Shown in pieces: positions 52,901 through 63,969 of a DNA stretch of 64,000 nt. Position numbers and translations under genes: made by a program. Under the pieces are notes generated by a model. It was not told the DNA's origin. It saw only the letters and a program-made list of their open reading frames with translations, and did no database searches. The DNA lies in the NCBI RefSeq assembly GCF_017591425.1, contig NW_024466607.1:14764501-14828500 (forward strand), given 5' to 3'. The stretch is from Ochotona curzoniae (taxonomy: Eukaryota > Chordata > Mammalia > Lagomorpha > Ochotonidae). The first letter of the stretch is position 1; every line of letters starts with the position of its first letter.

Positions 52901-55900
52901 GGTAATGGACAGGAGCTGGACTGATTCCAAGGACAGTGTTGAGCTTTAAAGCAGCTCGTGGTGAAATTCGAAAGGGCTGAATCATGAGGACTTCAAGGAA
53001 AGTATGGGGAATGTTATTGGACCTTGGATGAAAGCAGGATTGATGTTGAGTAACTCTGTGGCCCAGCTGAACATTATTGTGTGATCCTGTTAAGGAGGCG
53101 GAATGCTTACTGCCGGCTGCCTCTTGCTGCTCATTGGAAACAGAAAGCAGAGAAAAGACCCCTGAGCCAAATAGCCAGGATTTGCTGGCTATAAAAACCC
53201 CAGCCTCTCCAATAACAAAGGGTACTACAACTTATGAGTTCTAAGTGCCATTTTTTAAAATATTTATTTTATTTATTTTTTATTGCAAAATCAGATATAC
53301 AGAGTGGAGGAGAGACAGAGAGAAAGAGCTTTCGTTTGATTATTCACTCCCCAAGTGACTGCAATGGCCGGAGCTATGCTGATCTAAAGCCAGGAGCCAG
53401 GAACTTCATCCAGGTCTCCCACGTGTGCAGGGTCCCAAGGCTTTGGGCTGTCTCAACTGCTTTCTCAGGCCACAAGCAGGGAGCTGGATGGGAAGTGAGG
53501 CTACTGGGATTAGTACTTGCATCCACATGGGATCCTGGCATGTTTAAGGCGAGGCCTATAGCTGCTAGGCCACCATACTGGGCCTTCTAAGTGCCATTTA
53601 AAAAAAAATTACTTTTATTGGAAAGTCAGATTTACAGAAAGGAGATGAGACAGAGAGGAAGATCTTCTATCTGCTGGTTTATTCTCTAAGTGGCTGCAAT
53701 GACCAGAGCTGAGCTGATCTGAAGCCAGGAGCTTCTGGGTCTCCAACATGAATGCAGGGTCCCAAGTTTTTGGGTTGTCCTTGATTGCTTTGCCAGGCCA
53801 CAAGTAGGCAGCTGGAAGGGAAGTAGAGCAGCTGGGATATGAACCAGTGCCCATATGGGCTCCCAGCACATGCAAAGTGAGGAAGTCTTTAGCCGCTAGG
53901 CTACTGCGTCAGGCCCATATTTAAGTTCTTGATATCAAAATGAAACCAAAGGGGCAGCTGTGAACTTCTCTGAACTGAAGGAAGCGCTCATGAGTGCCTC
54001 CTGGGCCTTGTGCAGCCAAGGAGGACGACCACTGAGAAGCGGCAGCCTTCATCCCAGTACTCATAGAAGTCCAGGACATAAAAGAAAGACGCTTGTGACC
54101 GTGTCACCTGTGCAGTAGCATGGACTCTAGTGACGTTCTTAGGAGACGAAAAAGGTTTTAAAAGAAAACGAGAAGGTAAGAACATGACCAGTTTGGATTT
54201 AAAGGGAATGAAGCCTTGTAAAAGAAACAGAAGCCTTTGGCGTGTATATTTATATATATATATTTATATTTTATTTATTTATATATTTATATTTATAAAA
54301 TTATATATGTATATATTTTAATTTGAAAGATTTAGAGAGGAGGAGAGACCGAGATCTTCGATCTGCTGGTTGATTCCCAAATGTCTGTAAGTTAAAAAAA
54401 AAAAAAAATAATAATAAAAATAAATGGGCCCGGCGCGGTGGCGCAAGTGGATAGGGTCCTCGCCTTGCACGCCCGGGATCCCATATGGGTGCCGGTTCTA
54501 ATCCCGGCAGCCCCGCTTCCCTTCCAGCTCCCTGCCTGTGGCCTGGGAAAGCAGTCGAGGACAGCCCAAAGCTTTGGGACCCTGCACCCACGTGGGAGAC
54601 CCGGAAGAGGCTCCTGGCTTCGGATCGGCATAGTATCGGCCCGTTGCGCTCACTTGGGGAGTGAATCATCGGACGGAAGATCTTCCTCTCTCTCTCTCCT
54701 CTCTGTATATCCGCCTTTCCAATAAAAAAAAAATAATAATAAAAAAATGTCTGTAAGTGCCAAAGCTGTGCTGGTCCTAAGGCGAGAGTCAGGAGCTTCT
54801 TCCAGGTCCTCTATGTGGGTGCACTTGGACAGTCCTCCTTCACTTTTCTAGGCCATTAGCAGGGAGCTGGTTGGAAAGTGGAGCAACAGGACTTGAACCA
54901 ATGCCCATATGGGATATTGGTGCCATAGGTGGAGGTTTAATCTAATAGGCCAGGGCCCTGGTCCGAGGTCTCAAAACTTTTGCATTCCGGGAGCAGAGGA
55001 CAAAAACTACTCAGCTGCACAAATGGGCTTGCTATATGTGGGAAGTGAAGGAAGACCTGAGGCATAGGATCAAGAAACTGGAGAGTGGAGCTAGCAGCTT
55101 TCTTAGACCTTGAATCCTAATCACCAAGCCTCTAGGATTTTTCTGGATTTCAAAGTTTCAGTGTAGCAGTGATTTATGGGTTCTTCTTGCCTTCTCTTTT
55201 TGAGTGACAATGGTTATCCTACCTATGCCTTACCCTTGTATTCAAGGGACTTAGACGACAGATGACTTGTATTATTTCAAAGGTTTTGACATCAAGATGA
55301 ATCTAAAGAGCCTCCTGAATATCTGAACCCCATTAAACAATGAGAGCGTGGATTTTTTGATGATGCTGAAATAGTAGGAGCCATTTGGGGATCCTGGGAG
55401 ATGGACAGTGTATTTTCACATGAGGAGGAAGTGAGTCCTTAGGGGTGGCAGGGCAGTCTGGCAGCCAGTCTCTAAGATGATCTCAATATCCTTGTCCTAT
55501 AACGTTTATGATCTTGTGTAGTTCACTACACAAGATAGGGCTGATCTATGTAACTGGTAGGATGCTGTAGAAATGAGTGTGCTAACTCCGAAGCTATGTA
55601 ATAGAAGAGATTTCCATCTTGGGTCATTGGCTGTTAGAGAAGTCCAGCCACAATGTGAAGAGGACACTTCAAGACTTCCAGAGATCCCTGTGTAGTAAGG
55701 TACTAAGGACACCTGCTAAGTGCCAGCACTAACTTACCAACTCTATGGAAAGTGAGATTTCAGTTTCAGAACTTCCCAGGTACATTGTACCTGATAAAGA
55801 TGGTAACTCTTTCTTTTAAGATTTATATATTGGGCCCGGTGCAATAGCCTAACAGCTCAAGTCCTCACCTTGAACACACCAGGATTCCATATAGGTGCCT

Positions 55901-58900
55901 GTTTTAATCCCCGCAGTCCCACTTCCCATCCAGCTCCCTGCTTGTGACCTGGGAAAGCAGTTGAAGGCAGCCCAAAGCCTTGGTACCCTGTACCTGCATG
56001 GGAGACCTGGAAGAGGTTCCTGGCTCCTGGCTTCAGATTGGCACAGCTCCAGCCTTGAGGGCACTTAGAGAGTGAATCATCGGATGGAAAATCTTCCTCT
56101 CTCTCTCTTCCTCTCTATTTATGACTTTGTAATAAAAATAAATGAATCTTTAAAATATGTTGTTTAAAAAATTTACTTTTACTGGCAAGTCATATACAGA
56201 GAGGAGAGATAGAAAGATCTTCCATCGACTTATTCACTCCCCAAGTGGCCAGAATGGCCAGAGCTGCGCCAGTCTGGAGCCAGGAACCTCTTCCAGGTCT
56301 CCCACGCGGGTGCCTGGTCCCAAGGGTTTGGGCCAACCTCCACTGCTTTCCCAGGCCACAAGCAGGGAGCTGGTTGGGAAATGGAGCCGCTGGCATTAGA
56401 ACTGGCACCCATATGGGATCCTGGCACATGCAAGGCGAAGACTCCAGCCACTAGACTACCATGCTGGGCCCTGTGATCACTTTTTATGTCCATGATGTTA
56501 GGGGTTACTGGCTGTCAGTGTGATGCATTATTTTCTTGGTCATACCCTACAAACCATGGACATGTTTAAAATGTCCACATCCTTTTTTTCAGATGTGAGA
56601 ATGGATCTGATTTGGAAGAGGCTTGCAGACAATGCTTGGGCAGATCAGAAGCACGACAGGGGTCCGGAGAGTTGCTTGATGAAACTCATGTCCGTCTTGT
56701 TTTCCAGGGCGACTTTAGGTGGCTTAGTCCAGCACTGTCGGGCCGTATTACACATCTCAAGACCATTCCTGTCATGCATATCGCAGTCACTATGGATACA
56801 AGCAGAGCTGTCAAAGTGTGGGATTGTGTATGTGATGATGCTGTGAGCACATTTGTCATGCCTTACAAGTGCTATTCCCTGGATGCCTTCATTTGCGTGG
56901 AAGGCGCAGTTGTGACAGTAAGTGAGACCATGCATCTAGAGGGGAATTTGTAACATACGTTTTGGTTGTTTCCAGAGGCATCAGGATCCAGTTACTGTCA
57001 CCTTACAGTCGGCCTAGAGTCCGCTAGCCTCCACATTCCCTGAAAATCGGTCACAACATACTAATGACCATTGACCATAGACACCTCTACATTGTCTTGG
57101 CCTTCAGTCTACCTCATGCACATTATTCAGCCCTCTTTCTTAAAAAAGAAGGTTCCCAAAATATTTTATAGCTATGTCTTTTAAAATTTTTTTCCTGGAG
57201 ATTTCTTTTAAGATTTATTTATTTTTATTACAAAGTCAGATATACAGAAAGGAGGAGAGACAGAGAGGCAGATCTGTCCAATGATTCACTCCCCAAGTAG
57301 CTGCAGTGACTAGAGCTGCTCTGATCAAAAGGCAGGAGCCTGGAGCTTCTTTGGTGCAGGATTCAAAGACTTTGGTTCATGCTCAACTGCTTTCCCAGGC
57401 CACAAGCAGGGAGATGCATGGGAAATGGGGCTGCCAGGATTAGAAAAGGGGCCATATGGGATCCTGGCACATTCAAGGACAGTACTTTAGCTGCTAGGCC
57501 ACCATACCAGGCCCTAGAGATTTGTTTTTATTGGAAAGTGAAGTTAACAGAGGAGGGGAGACAGATCTTCCATGCACTGGTTCACTCCCCAAGTGACAGC
57601 AATGGCTGCTGTGAAGCAGATTTGAAGCCAGGAGTCCAGAGTTTCTTCTGGGTCTCCCTCTCAAGTACAGGGCCCTAAGGTTTGTTTGTTTGTTTGTTTT
57701 TAAGATTTATTTATTTTTATTGGAAAGGCAGATGTACAGAGAGGAGGAGAGACAGAGAGGAACATCTTCTGTCCTATGATTCACTTGCCAAGTGGCCTCA
57801 ATGGCCCGTGCTGCTCCAATCCTAAGCCAAGAGCCAGGAACTTCTTTCTGGGTCTCCCACGCGGTTGCAGGGTCCCAAGATTTTGGACCGTCCTCTGCTG
57901 CTTTCCCAGTCCATAAGCAGGGAGCTGGATGGGAAATGGAGCTGCTGGGATTGGAACTGGTGTCCATATGGGATCCTGGTGCGTTCAAGGCGAGGACCTT
58001 AACTGCTATGCTATTGTGCTGGCCCAGGACCCTAAGGTTTTGGGTCATCCTCTACTGTTTTCCCAGGCCACAAGCGGGGAGCTGAATGGGAACTGGAGCA
58101 GCTGGAACACAAACCAGTGCCCATGTAGGATCCCACTGTTTGCAAGGCAAGGATTTAGTCACTAGGTCATAACTATATCTTTCATGTGTGTATTATTATA
58201 CTCTCTAAAACAGGGACAAAGATTTGTTTTTGGAGAGAGATGGAAAGAGAAAAACAGGTTAGAGTTGATGATATGCTATGATGGTATACTAATGAGTCAC
58301 TTTAAAATGTTTTTAGGGCCTGGTACGGTAGCCCAGTGGTTAATGTCCATGCCTTGAATACACCGGTATCTCTTATGGGCACCAGTTCTTTTTTTTTAAT
58401 ATATATATGTTTTTTAACTGCATTTCATAGGCTCTGATGTTCCCCCATCCAGTCTCAGTTCCCTCCCCCCATTAAGGTGGATTGTTCCACCTTATTACAG
58501 TTCAAATCCAGTCTTATTTCTTTCATTGCAAGCATATGCCATGCATGGAGTCCAGTATCTTATTGCCCAGCTGATAGCGGAATTCAGCAGTTTCTTGGGG
58601 AGACCAACTCTGGTCTGAAGACATAGCTGGCAGAATATCATTCTACCAGTTCTTTTTTTTTTTTAAGATTTATTTATTTTCATTACAAAGTTAAATATAC
58701 AGAGAGAAGGAGAGACAGAGAGGAAGATATTCTGTCTGATGATTCACTCCCCAAGTGTGTGCAACGGCTGGTGCTGCACCAATCTGAAGCCAGGAACCAG
58801 GAACTTCCTCCAGGTCTCCCATTTGTGTGTAGGGTCCCAAGGCTTTGGACCTTCTTTGACGGCTTTCCCAGGCCACAAGCAGGGAGCTGGATGGCAAGTG

Positions 58901-61900
58901 GGGCTGTCAGGACTAGAACCAGCACCCATTATGGGATCCTCATGCATTCAAGGTGAGGACTTTAGCCACTAGGCTACCTTGCGGGCCCGGGTACCAGTTC
59001 TAAAAATTTTTTAAATATTTATTTACTTTTATTAGAAAGGCAGATTTATGGAGAGGCGAGACAACGATCTTTCATCTTCTGGTGCACTTCAAATGGCCAC
59101 AGTGGCTGAAGCTGAGCCGATCTGAAGCCAAAAGCCAGGAGCTTCTTCTAGGTCTTCATGCAGGTGCAGAGTCCCACAGCTTTAGCCATCCTTTATTGTT
59201 TTCCCAGGCCGTAAGAAGGGAGCTGGATTGGAAGTAGAGCAGCTAGGACATGAACTGGTGTACATATGAGATCCCATTGCTTACAAGGGGAGGACTAACC
59301 AGTTGAGCCATCAAGCCAGGCCCTGAATCGCTACTCTTAAGAACTTCTGGGGGGCCTGGCATGGTGGCCTTTCGGCTAAATGCTTCACCTTGCACACACC
59401 GGGATCATATACAGGCGCCAGTTCTAATCCTGGCAGCTCGACTTTCCATCAAGCTCCCTGGTTGTGGCCAGGGAAAGCAGTTGAGGACAGCCCAAAGTCT
59501 TGGGACCCTGCTCCTGCTTGAGAGAACCATATGAAGCTCCTGGCTTCGGATTAGCTCAGTTGCATCTGTTGTGATCTCTTGGGGAGTGAATAATCGGATG
59601 GAAGATCTACCTCTCTGTATATTTGACTTTGTAATAAAAATAAATAAATCTTAAAAAAAAAAAAAAAACTCCTGGTCTCAGAAGGCCTCTTTCATGGGGT
59701 CACCCCAGCACTTGGAAAGGGTGATTGGAAGTGTTGTGGAATCTATCACATGACCAGAGCAGCTAGCCACATTGCCCTCTTTGTATCTTACAGTTCCATG
59801 CCTCTTTCTGGGGCTATTTGTATTGTTTCGATTCCAGGTGGGCGACATCACTGGGGATATCTACACATTTACGTTACCTGACTTAACCCAGATTTCTAAA
59901 GTTAAAGCATTTCAATTCAGAGTCGACGTTTTGCTCTGCTCTCCGCACAAGCAGTGGATGTTTGCGTGTGGGCTACAGCAACATACCTTCTCAAGGGTAG
60001 GTGGTGCTCTGTGACATCCAATTTAGGACAGGAGGGGAAGCCTTGTGGCAGGTCAAGGTAGGATACCTTGTAGAAAAGGCCACAATCCCAGTCCCTGCCC
60101 GCACCCTTCAACATGGTCGCAAGTTGAAACCATTTCCTGAAGTCAGGAATAGTGCAAGAAGTAATGCTGTCCAGTTTCAATGGCAGATGTTTATTAATAA
60201 AAATATGTTCATGAAGCTTGAATCAGAGACCAAAGGAAGATGAGATATGTTTTTTTTTTAAGAAGGTGAGAATATCTTTGTTTAATTTTATTTGATCCAT
60301 TTTGGCTGGAAATTACAAGGGAACTTAAACTCACATCCTCCTGCCCAAAAAAAAGTGTATTAGGAAAGAGTTATGCATAGATTTCAAAAATCTCTTGCAC
60401 CAAATTAAGCTGATGTTTGAATTCCATCTCCCATAAACTTTCTAAAGTTCTCTGTACCTTGGTACAAAAGAGACCAAAGGTGGCAGGCCCTGAGTGTCTC
60501 TCTGGGGAAGGCTCACTAGTGGCTTGGCATCAGCAGATACGGAGCTCTAGGATGGGGAATCTCTGAAGGCAGAACAGCCTTTGACCAAGCTCTACCTGCC
60601 CAGGGACCAGGAGGGTGAGATCATGCCTCAGGGACTCTGTTCTGTCTGAGACACAGCTGGAAGGAGAGAGAGACCCCAGAGTGCCAATCGGAGACCCCTC
60701 AGCCCTTCCTGAGAGGCCTAGGCTGCAAGGCAGGAGAGGGCTGGCCATGGCTGTTTGGAGTGGCTTAATGACTTGCACCATTCTTGGTCCTCAGGTCTTT
60801 CTTATGGAGAGCTTGCTGAACATATCACCAGACCTTTGTGCGTCTTTCTCTCTCCCATTTTTATCATGCATCCAGGCCAAATGGATCCCCAATAGAGATA
60901 GCAAGATAGTACTGATGTACCAACGTATCCCCAAGAAGATAGGGTTGATGACCCTGAGCCTCACAACCAAGAAGATTGGGAAAAAAACCAACGTAGAAGG
61001 TAGGTTCTGTCACAGGAGCACCTGCTGTTTTCCCTACACACGGGCATGTGGAGCTGTCTACCTATCTGAATCCAAGGAAGGGAGCAAATGTGAACATGGC
61101 TTCTGTGTTCTACCCTGCTCTCCTGGGCAGGTGTGTGTAGGTTTGCATTTTTGTCTTAGGGCCCAGGTCTCCATGCCCCTTCCTACTCAGGCCTCCTCTC
61201 AACATGCGAGCTGTTTTCCTTGGCTTCTGCCTTTGTGTTGTCCCACATGTTGCCACGGTCAGTGGCACTTATCTGTCCACCACTGGACTGAAATCCCATG
61301 GAAGTAGGGAGCATGTTTCTCAACTTATTGTCTGGAGATTATTCAGATGAAATGATTCAAATTATGCCTGCTAGTATGAGAGAACTTTAAACAGTTTAGT
61401 GATAACTTCTGCATGTTGAAGAATAATCACAATTGTGTGTTCTATGTGAAAACAGCACGTGAGGTCGGGAATTTCCTGCTGCCAGATCACATAGATAGTT
61501 CTAACTGGATGGGAGTCAGTGAAGAAGAATTGATCGTCTTGGGCAGTGGGCCATACCTTTTCATCTTTACCACTAATGGCTTCCTCCTGCGTCAAGTGGA
61601 TGACCACCTGACAGGCATCATGCACCTGAGGGTGGTATGTACCATCTTCTCTTCCCATGATCTTTGAGGTTTATTGCTTTTTCTTTTAAAGGAAAGTAGC
61701 ATTTTCTTTTAAAGATTTATTTATTTTTTGGAAAGTCAGATATACAGAGAGGAGGAGAGACAGAGAGGAAGATTTCCCATCCGATGATTCACTCCCCAAG
61801 TGAGCGCAACGGCCAGTGCTATTCTGATCTGAAGCCAGGATCTAGGAACTTCTTCCGGGTCTCCCATGCAGATGTAGGGTCCGAAGACTTTGGGCCGTCC

Positions 61901-63128
61901 ATCCTCAACTGCTTTCCTAGGCCACCAGCAGGGAGCTGGATGGGAAGTGGAACTGCCAGGGATTAGAACTGGGGACCATATGTGATCCCGGCGCGTGCAA
62001 GACGAGCACTTTAACCACTGTGCTATCTTGTCAGGCCCTAAAAAATTTTTTTTAAAGTCAGAGTTGCGGGGCCGGTGTGATGGCTCAATTGGTTAATCTA
62101 CCTTCAAGTGCCAGCATCTCATTTAGATGCTGGTTGCTCTGCTTTTGATCCAGCTCCCTCCCTGCTTGTGGCTTGGGAAAGCAGCGAAGGATAGCCCAAT
62201 GCCCTGGGATTGTGCACCCACATGGTAGACCTAGAAGAAGCTCCAGCTTCGGATCAGCTTGGCTCAGCCTTTGTGGCCAATTGAATCAGTGAATGGAAGG
62301 TCATTTTTCTTTTTCCTTCTCTCTGTAATCTGCCTTTCCAATAAAAAATGAATACATCTAAAAAAAGAAAATCAGAGTTCCAGAAAGATCTTCCATCTGT
62401 TGATTCACTCCCCAAATGTCTATAGCAGTCAAAGCTGGTTCAGGCTGAAGCCAGGAGCTTCATCTGTGTCTCCCACATGGATGGCAGAAGCCCAAGAACA
62501 AGCGCCATCTTACTCTGCTTTTCCAGGCCACTAACAGGGAGCTGGATTGGAAGTAGAGCGATAAGGACACAAACCAGAGCCCATGAAAGATGTTGGCATC
62601 ATAAGCAGTAGTTTTACTGACAAGCTGTGCCACAACAACAGTCCCTGTTGGTTTATTTGAAAGGGAAAGACAGAGAGCTCTTATCCTGGGGTTCATTCCT
62701 CAGAAACTCACAGAGCTGGGGCTGGGCCAGAGCACAAGTGAACTGGAAACTCAAGCCACATCTCCACATGGGTGATAGGTATCCAAGTATATGAATCATC
62801 ACTGCTGCCTCCCACGATGCGTAACAGCAGGAAGCCAGAACTGCAAGTGGAGCTGGGACTTAAATGTAGCAACTCCATAATAGGTTGTGGGTGTCCCAGG
62901 TGGCATCTCCACTGCTAGAGCAATGCCCAGTCTTCACCCACACTTTCATCTGACTTTGATCCATTGCTCACTCACCCCTTGGTGTCCTTTGAAGGATCAT
63001 ATCCGTGTCCTTGCTACAACTATGGATGGTACTCTGCACCTGTATGTTTGGGAAGAGGGAGGCCGCTATCCGTATCTCAAGAAGTGCTGTGAACTGAAAT
63101 TTGTGAGCTCCAACTTCACCTTGGACCG
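49864..63128 (+). CDS. FBXW12: F-box and WD repeat protein FBXW12 (9 exons, 3' incomplete)
   Basis: Predicted SCF ubiquitin-ligase receptor: the F-box binds SKP1 and the WD-like propeller binds substrate; the substrate is not known to me. Exons: 49864-49953, 50544-50581, 50753-50916, 51690-51805, 56708-56917, 59838-59996, 60795-60999, 61456-61634, 62995-63128. All phases match and no stop is met in 431 codons plus two bases. Residues 1-43 are the F-box (LPELPLSQIFSFLDSFSLL, QVNKQWRTVANSNQLW). Later landmarks shared with human are ICSVSS...LYAWDVQ, MHIAVTMD...KVWDC, GDITGDIYTFTLPDL, LTTKKIG, SGPYLFIF..NGFLL and YVWEEGGRYPYL. Identity to human is modest, as expected of a fast-evolving gene. The final exon, about 35 residues in human, was not found before 64000 and should lie beyond. 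Confidence 0.92.
50544..50581 (+). CDS. FBXW12: FBXW12 exon 2 (38 nt)
   Basis: Between TCCCACAG and GTGAGTAAG; encodes QWRTVANSNQLW, completing the F-box helix. Too short for an ORF scan; supported by phase and similarity. Confidence 0.87.
50753..50916 (+). CDS. FBXW12: FBXW12 exon 3
   Basis: Acceptor TTTGCAG, donor GAGG before GTATGT. Encodes KRLYVWRW to KEASEEE, the linker between F-box and propeller (KEWKKSYL, FSYK match human positions). Confidence 0.87.
51137..51417 (-). repeat. Old CSINE in FBXW12 intron 3
   Basis: T-run then AAGATTTTTTTAAATTTG; ends CCAACACTGATGCC. Confidence 0.75.
51690..51805 (+). CDS. FBXW12: FBXW12 exon 4
   Basis: Acceptor CCCTCCAG, donor ACT before GTGAGT. Encodes VICSVSSIKRLYAWDVQT, the first WD-like blade. 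Confidence 0.87.
51992..52331 (-). repeat. CSINE in FBXW12 intron 4
   Basis: T-run, GTCAGATATACAGAGAGG; ends CTACTGCGCCAGCCC. Confidence 0.9.
52632..53080 (+). mobile_element. MaLR (MLT1-type) LTR with internal sequence
   Basis: LTR part has GGGTAACTTGCTCTAGGGG, GGCCAGCAGCCAGCCCC and GCTTTAAGCCACC; from about 52875 GAAACTGGGTAATGGACAGG resembles MaLR internal DNA. An ancient noncoding copy with no open frame. Confidence 0.6.
53252..53584 (-). repeat. CSINE
   Basis: AAAATATTTATTTTATTTAT start, CACCATACTGGGCC end. A CTAAGTGCCATTT duplication at about 53240 and 53587 marks the target site. Confidence 0.93.
53600..53920 (-). repeat. CSINE
   Basis: AAAAAAATTACTTTTATTGG start, CTACTGCGTCAGGCCC end. 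Confidence 0.88.
54246..54318. repeat. AT-rich low-complexity tract
   Basis: TATATATATTTATATTTTAT-like text. Confidence 0.9.
54318..54963 (-). repeat. CSINE interrupted by a young CSINE
   Basis: The outer antisense copy is split at AAATGTCTGTAAGT, which appears on both sides (54379-54392 and 54746-54759) of the inner sense copy. Confidence 0.88.
54427..54745 (+). repeat. CSINE, young full length (inner)
   Basis: GGGCCCGGCGCGGTGGCGC head. An extra A/T-rich stretch (54394-54426) sits between the 5' duplication and the head. Confidence 0.95.
55443..55722 (+). mobile_element. MLT1-like LTR fossil
   Basis: CTAAGATGATCTCAATATCC, AGAAGAGATTTCCATCTTGG and TTAGAGAAGTCCAGCCACAA follow MLT1 order. 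Noncoding. Confidence 0.5.
55832..56160 (+). repeat. CSINE
   Basis: GGGCCCGGTGCAATAGCC head, GTAATAAAAATAAATGAATC tail. Confidence 0.92.
56163..56471 (-). repeat. CSINE
   Basis: Head-to-tail neighbour of the previous copy in opposite orientation; ends CTACCATGCTGGGCCC. Confidence 0.9.
56708..56917 (+). CDS. FBXW12: FBXW12 exon 5
   Basis: Seventy codons, acceptor TTTTCCAG, donor ACA before GTAAGT. Contains IPVMHIAVTMDTSRAVKVWD, a clear WD-repeat strand pattern. Confidence 0.9.
57203..57514 (-). repeat. CSINE
   Basis: TTTTAAGATTTATTTATTTT start, CACCATACCAGGCCC end. Confidence 0.9.
57517..58172 (-). repeat. CSINE interrupted by a second CSINE
   Basis: Inner antisense copy 57684-58025; AGGGCCCTAAGGTTT before it and AGGACCCTAAGGTTT after it are the duplicated target. 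Confidence 0.88.
58316..59001. repeat. CSINE head, L1 3' end and CSINE inserted at one target
   Basis: + CSINE head 58316-58389; antisense L1 3' end 58390-58643; antisense CSINE 58654-58988. ACCAGTTCT occurs at each of the three junctions. Confidence 0.8.
59005..59324 (-). repeat. CSINE
   Basis: AAATATTTATTTACTTTTAT start, CATCAAGCCAGGCCC end. Confidence 0.85.
59350..59665 (+). repeat. CSINE
   Basis: GGGGGCCTGGCATGGTGGCC head, GTAATAAAAATAAATAAATC tail; about 170 bp before FBXW12 exon 6. Confidence 0.92.
59838..59996 (+). CDS. FBXW12: FBXW12 exon 6
   Basis: Acceptor GATTCCAG, donor AGG before GTAGGT. Encodes VGDITGDIYTFTLPDL and CSPHKQWMFACG. Confidence 0.9.
60250..60790. other. FBXW12 intron 6, single-copy
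   Basis: No repeat recognised apart from poly-T; no extra exon seen. Confidence 0.4.
60795..60999 (+). CDS. FBXW12: FBXW12 exon 7
   Basis: Acceptor GTCCTCAG, phase 1 donor before GTAGGT. VFLMESLL and LSLTTKKIG match human; the middle (SPDLCASFSLPFLSC) aligns poorly. Confidence 0.85.
61456..61634 (+). CDS. FBXW12: FBXW12 exon 8
   Basis: Acceptor AAAACAG, donor GTG before GTATGT. Encodes NWMGVSEEELIVLGSGPYLF and NGFLLRQVDDH. Confidence 0.88.
61693..62037 (-). repeat. CSINE
   Basis: TTTTAAAGATTTATTTATTT start, CTATCTTGTCAGGCCC end. Confidence 0.92.
62070..62367 (+). repeat. CSINE
   Basis: GGGGCCGGTGTGATGGCTC head, CAATAAAAAATGAATACATC tail. Confidence 0.88.
62370..62885 (-). repeat. Two old CSINE copies
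   Basis: 62370-62645 ends CACAACAACAGTCCC; 62650-62885 starts GGTTTATTTGAAAGGGAAAG. The second ends about 110 bp before FBXW12 exon 9. Confidence 0.65.
62995..63128 (+). CDS. FBXW12: FBXW12 exon 9
   Basis: Acceptor TTTGAAG, phase 2 donor CG before GTAAGC. Encodes DGTLHLYVWEEGGRYPYLKK. A further exon is required for the C terminus. Confidence 0.87.
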
Positions 63129-63744
63129 GTAAGCCTTATGTCATACTCAAAGAAGTCCCTAACATCAGTCATTTCTAACCACCACATCCCCACAAAAAGA
63201 AGATAAGAGGGGTGTCTTTGATGTTGAGGATGCATGGAAATATCCTCAGGCTGGAGTTCTTGGGGAGTACATGTCTTACAATAGATATCAAAGTACTTTC
63301 CCAAGTGGCTGTCTTTATATAGTGTCAGAGCAGGACTGGAAAGCCCCCCTCTTGCTGTGCTTTTGGTTGGTTTGTATGCCAGATGTTCTGTGTGGGAAGC
63401 TCGGTGTGCTCAGTGTGGCAGTGTGGACATGCTTAGGGGGCAGGACCTAGGGGAGGTGATTAGATCTCGGGTTTTCGCCCTCGTGAGTGGTTGAATCGTG
63501 GAATAAGTTTCTGTCACAGGGAGTTGTAAAAGATCCAGACCAACCCCTGTCCAGGATCGTGCTTTCTCACTTTCATGTGCTTGTGCTCTACCAATCGGAC
63601 AGTTCCCACAATGCACTCCCAAAATGCCTTCTGGGGCTGGGCCAGACCAAAACAGGGGCATAGAACTCAATCCAGGCCTCCTACCTGGTGGCAAGGACAC
63701 CTCATAGAAAGGAGATCTTGAGGTGTCTCTGTGTGCCTGGCTTA

Positions 63745-63940
63745 TCGTCACTTCACACAGTATCCTCAGGTTTATCTGTGCTGCTGCAAATAACTAGATG
63801 CTCCCTCCCGCTTTTTAAAAATTTCCATTGTGTATATAGGCCATGTTTTCTTCACCCAATTTTTTTCTGTTGATGGATGCTTAAGGTTGCTTTATTCTCT
63901 ATCTTGGATATTGGGCATAATGATGCAAGAATAGAAAAAT
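63745..63940 (+). mobile_element. Old L1 3' UTR fragment
   Basis: CCATTGTGTATATAGGCCAT, GTTGATGGATGCTTAAGGTT and GGATATTGGGCATAATGATG occur in the standard L1M 3' UTR order. Confidence 0.75.
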
Positions 63941-63969
63941 ACTGATATCTTTTTAACAAATGGATCTGA

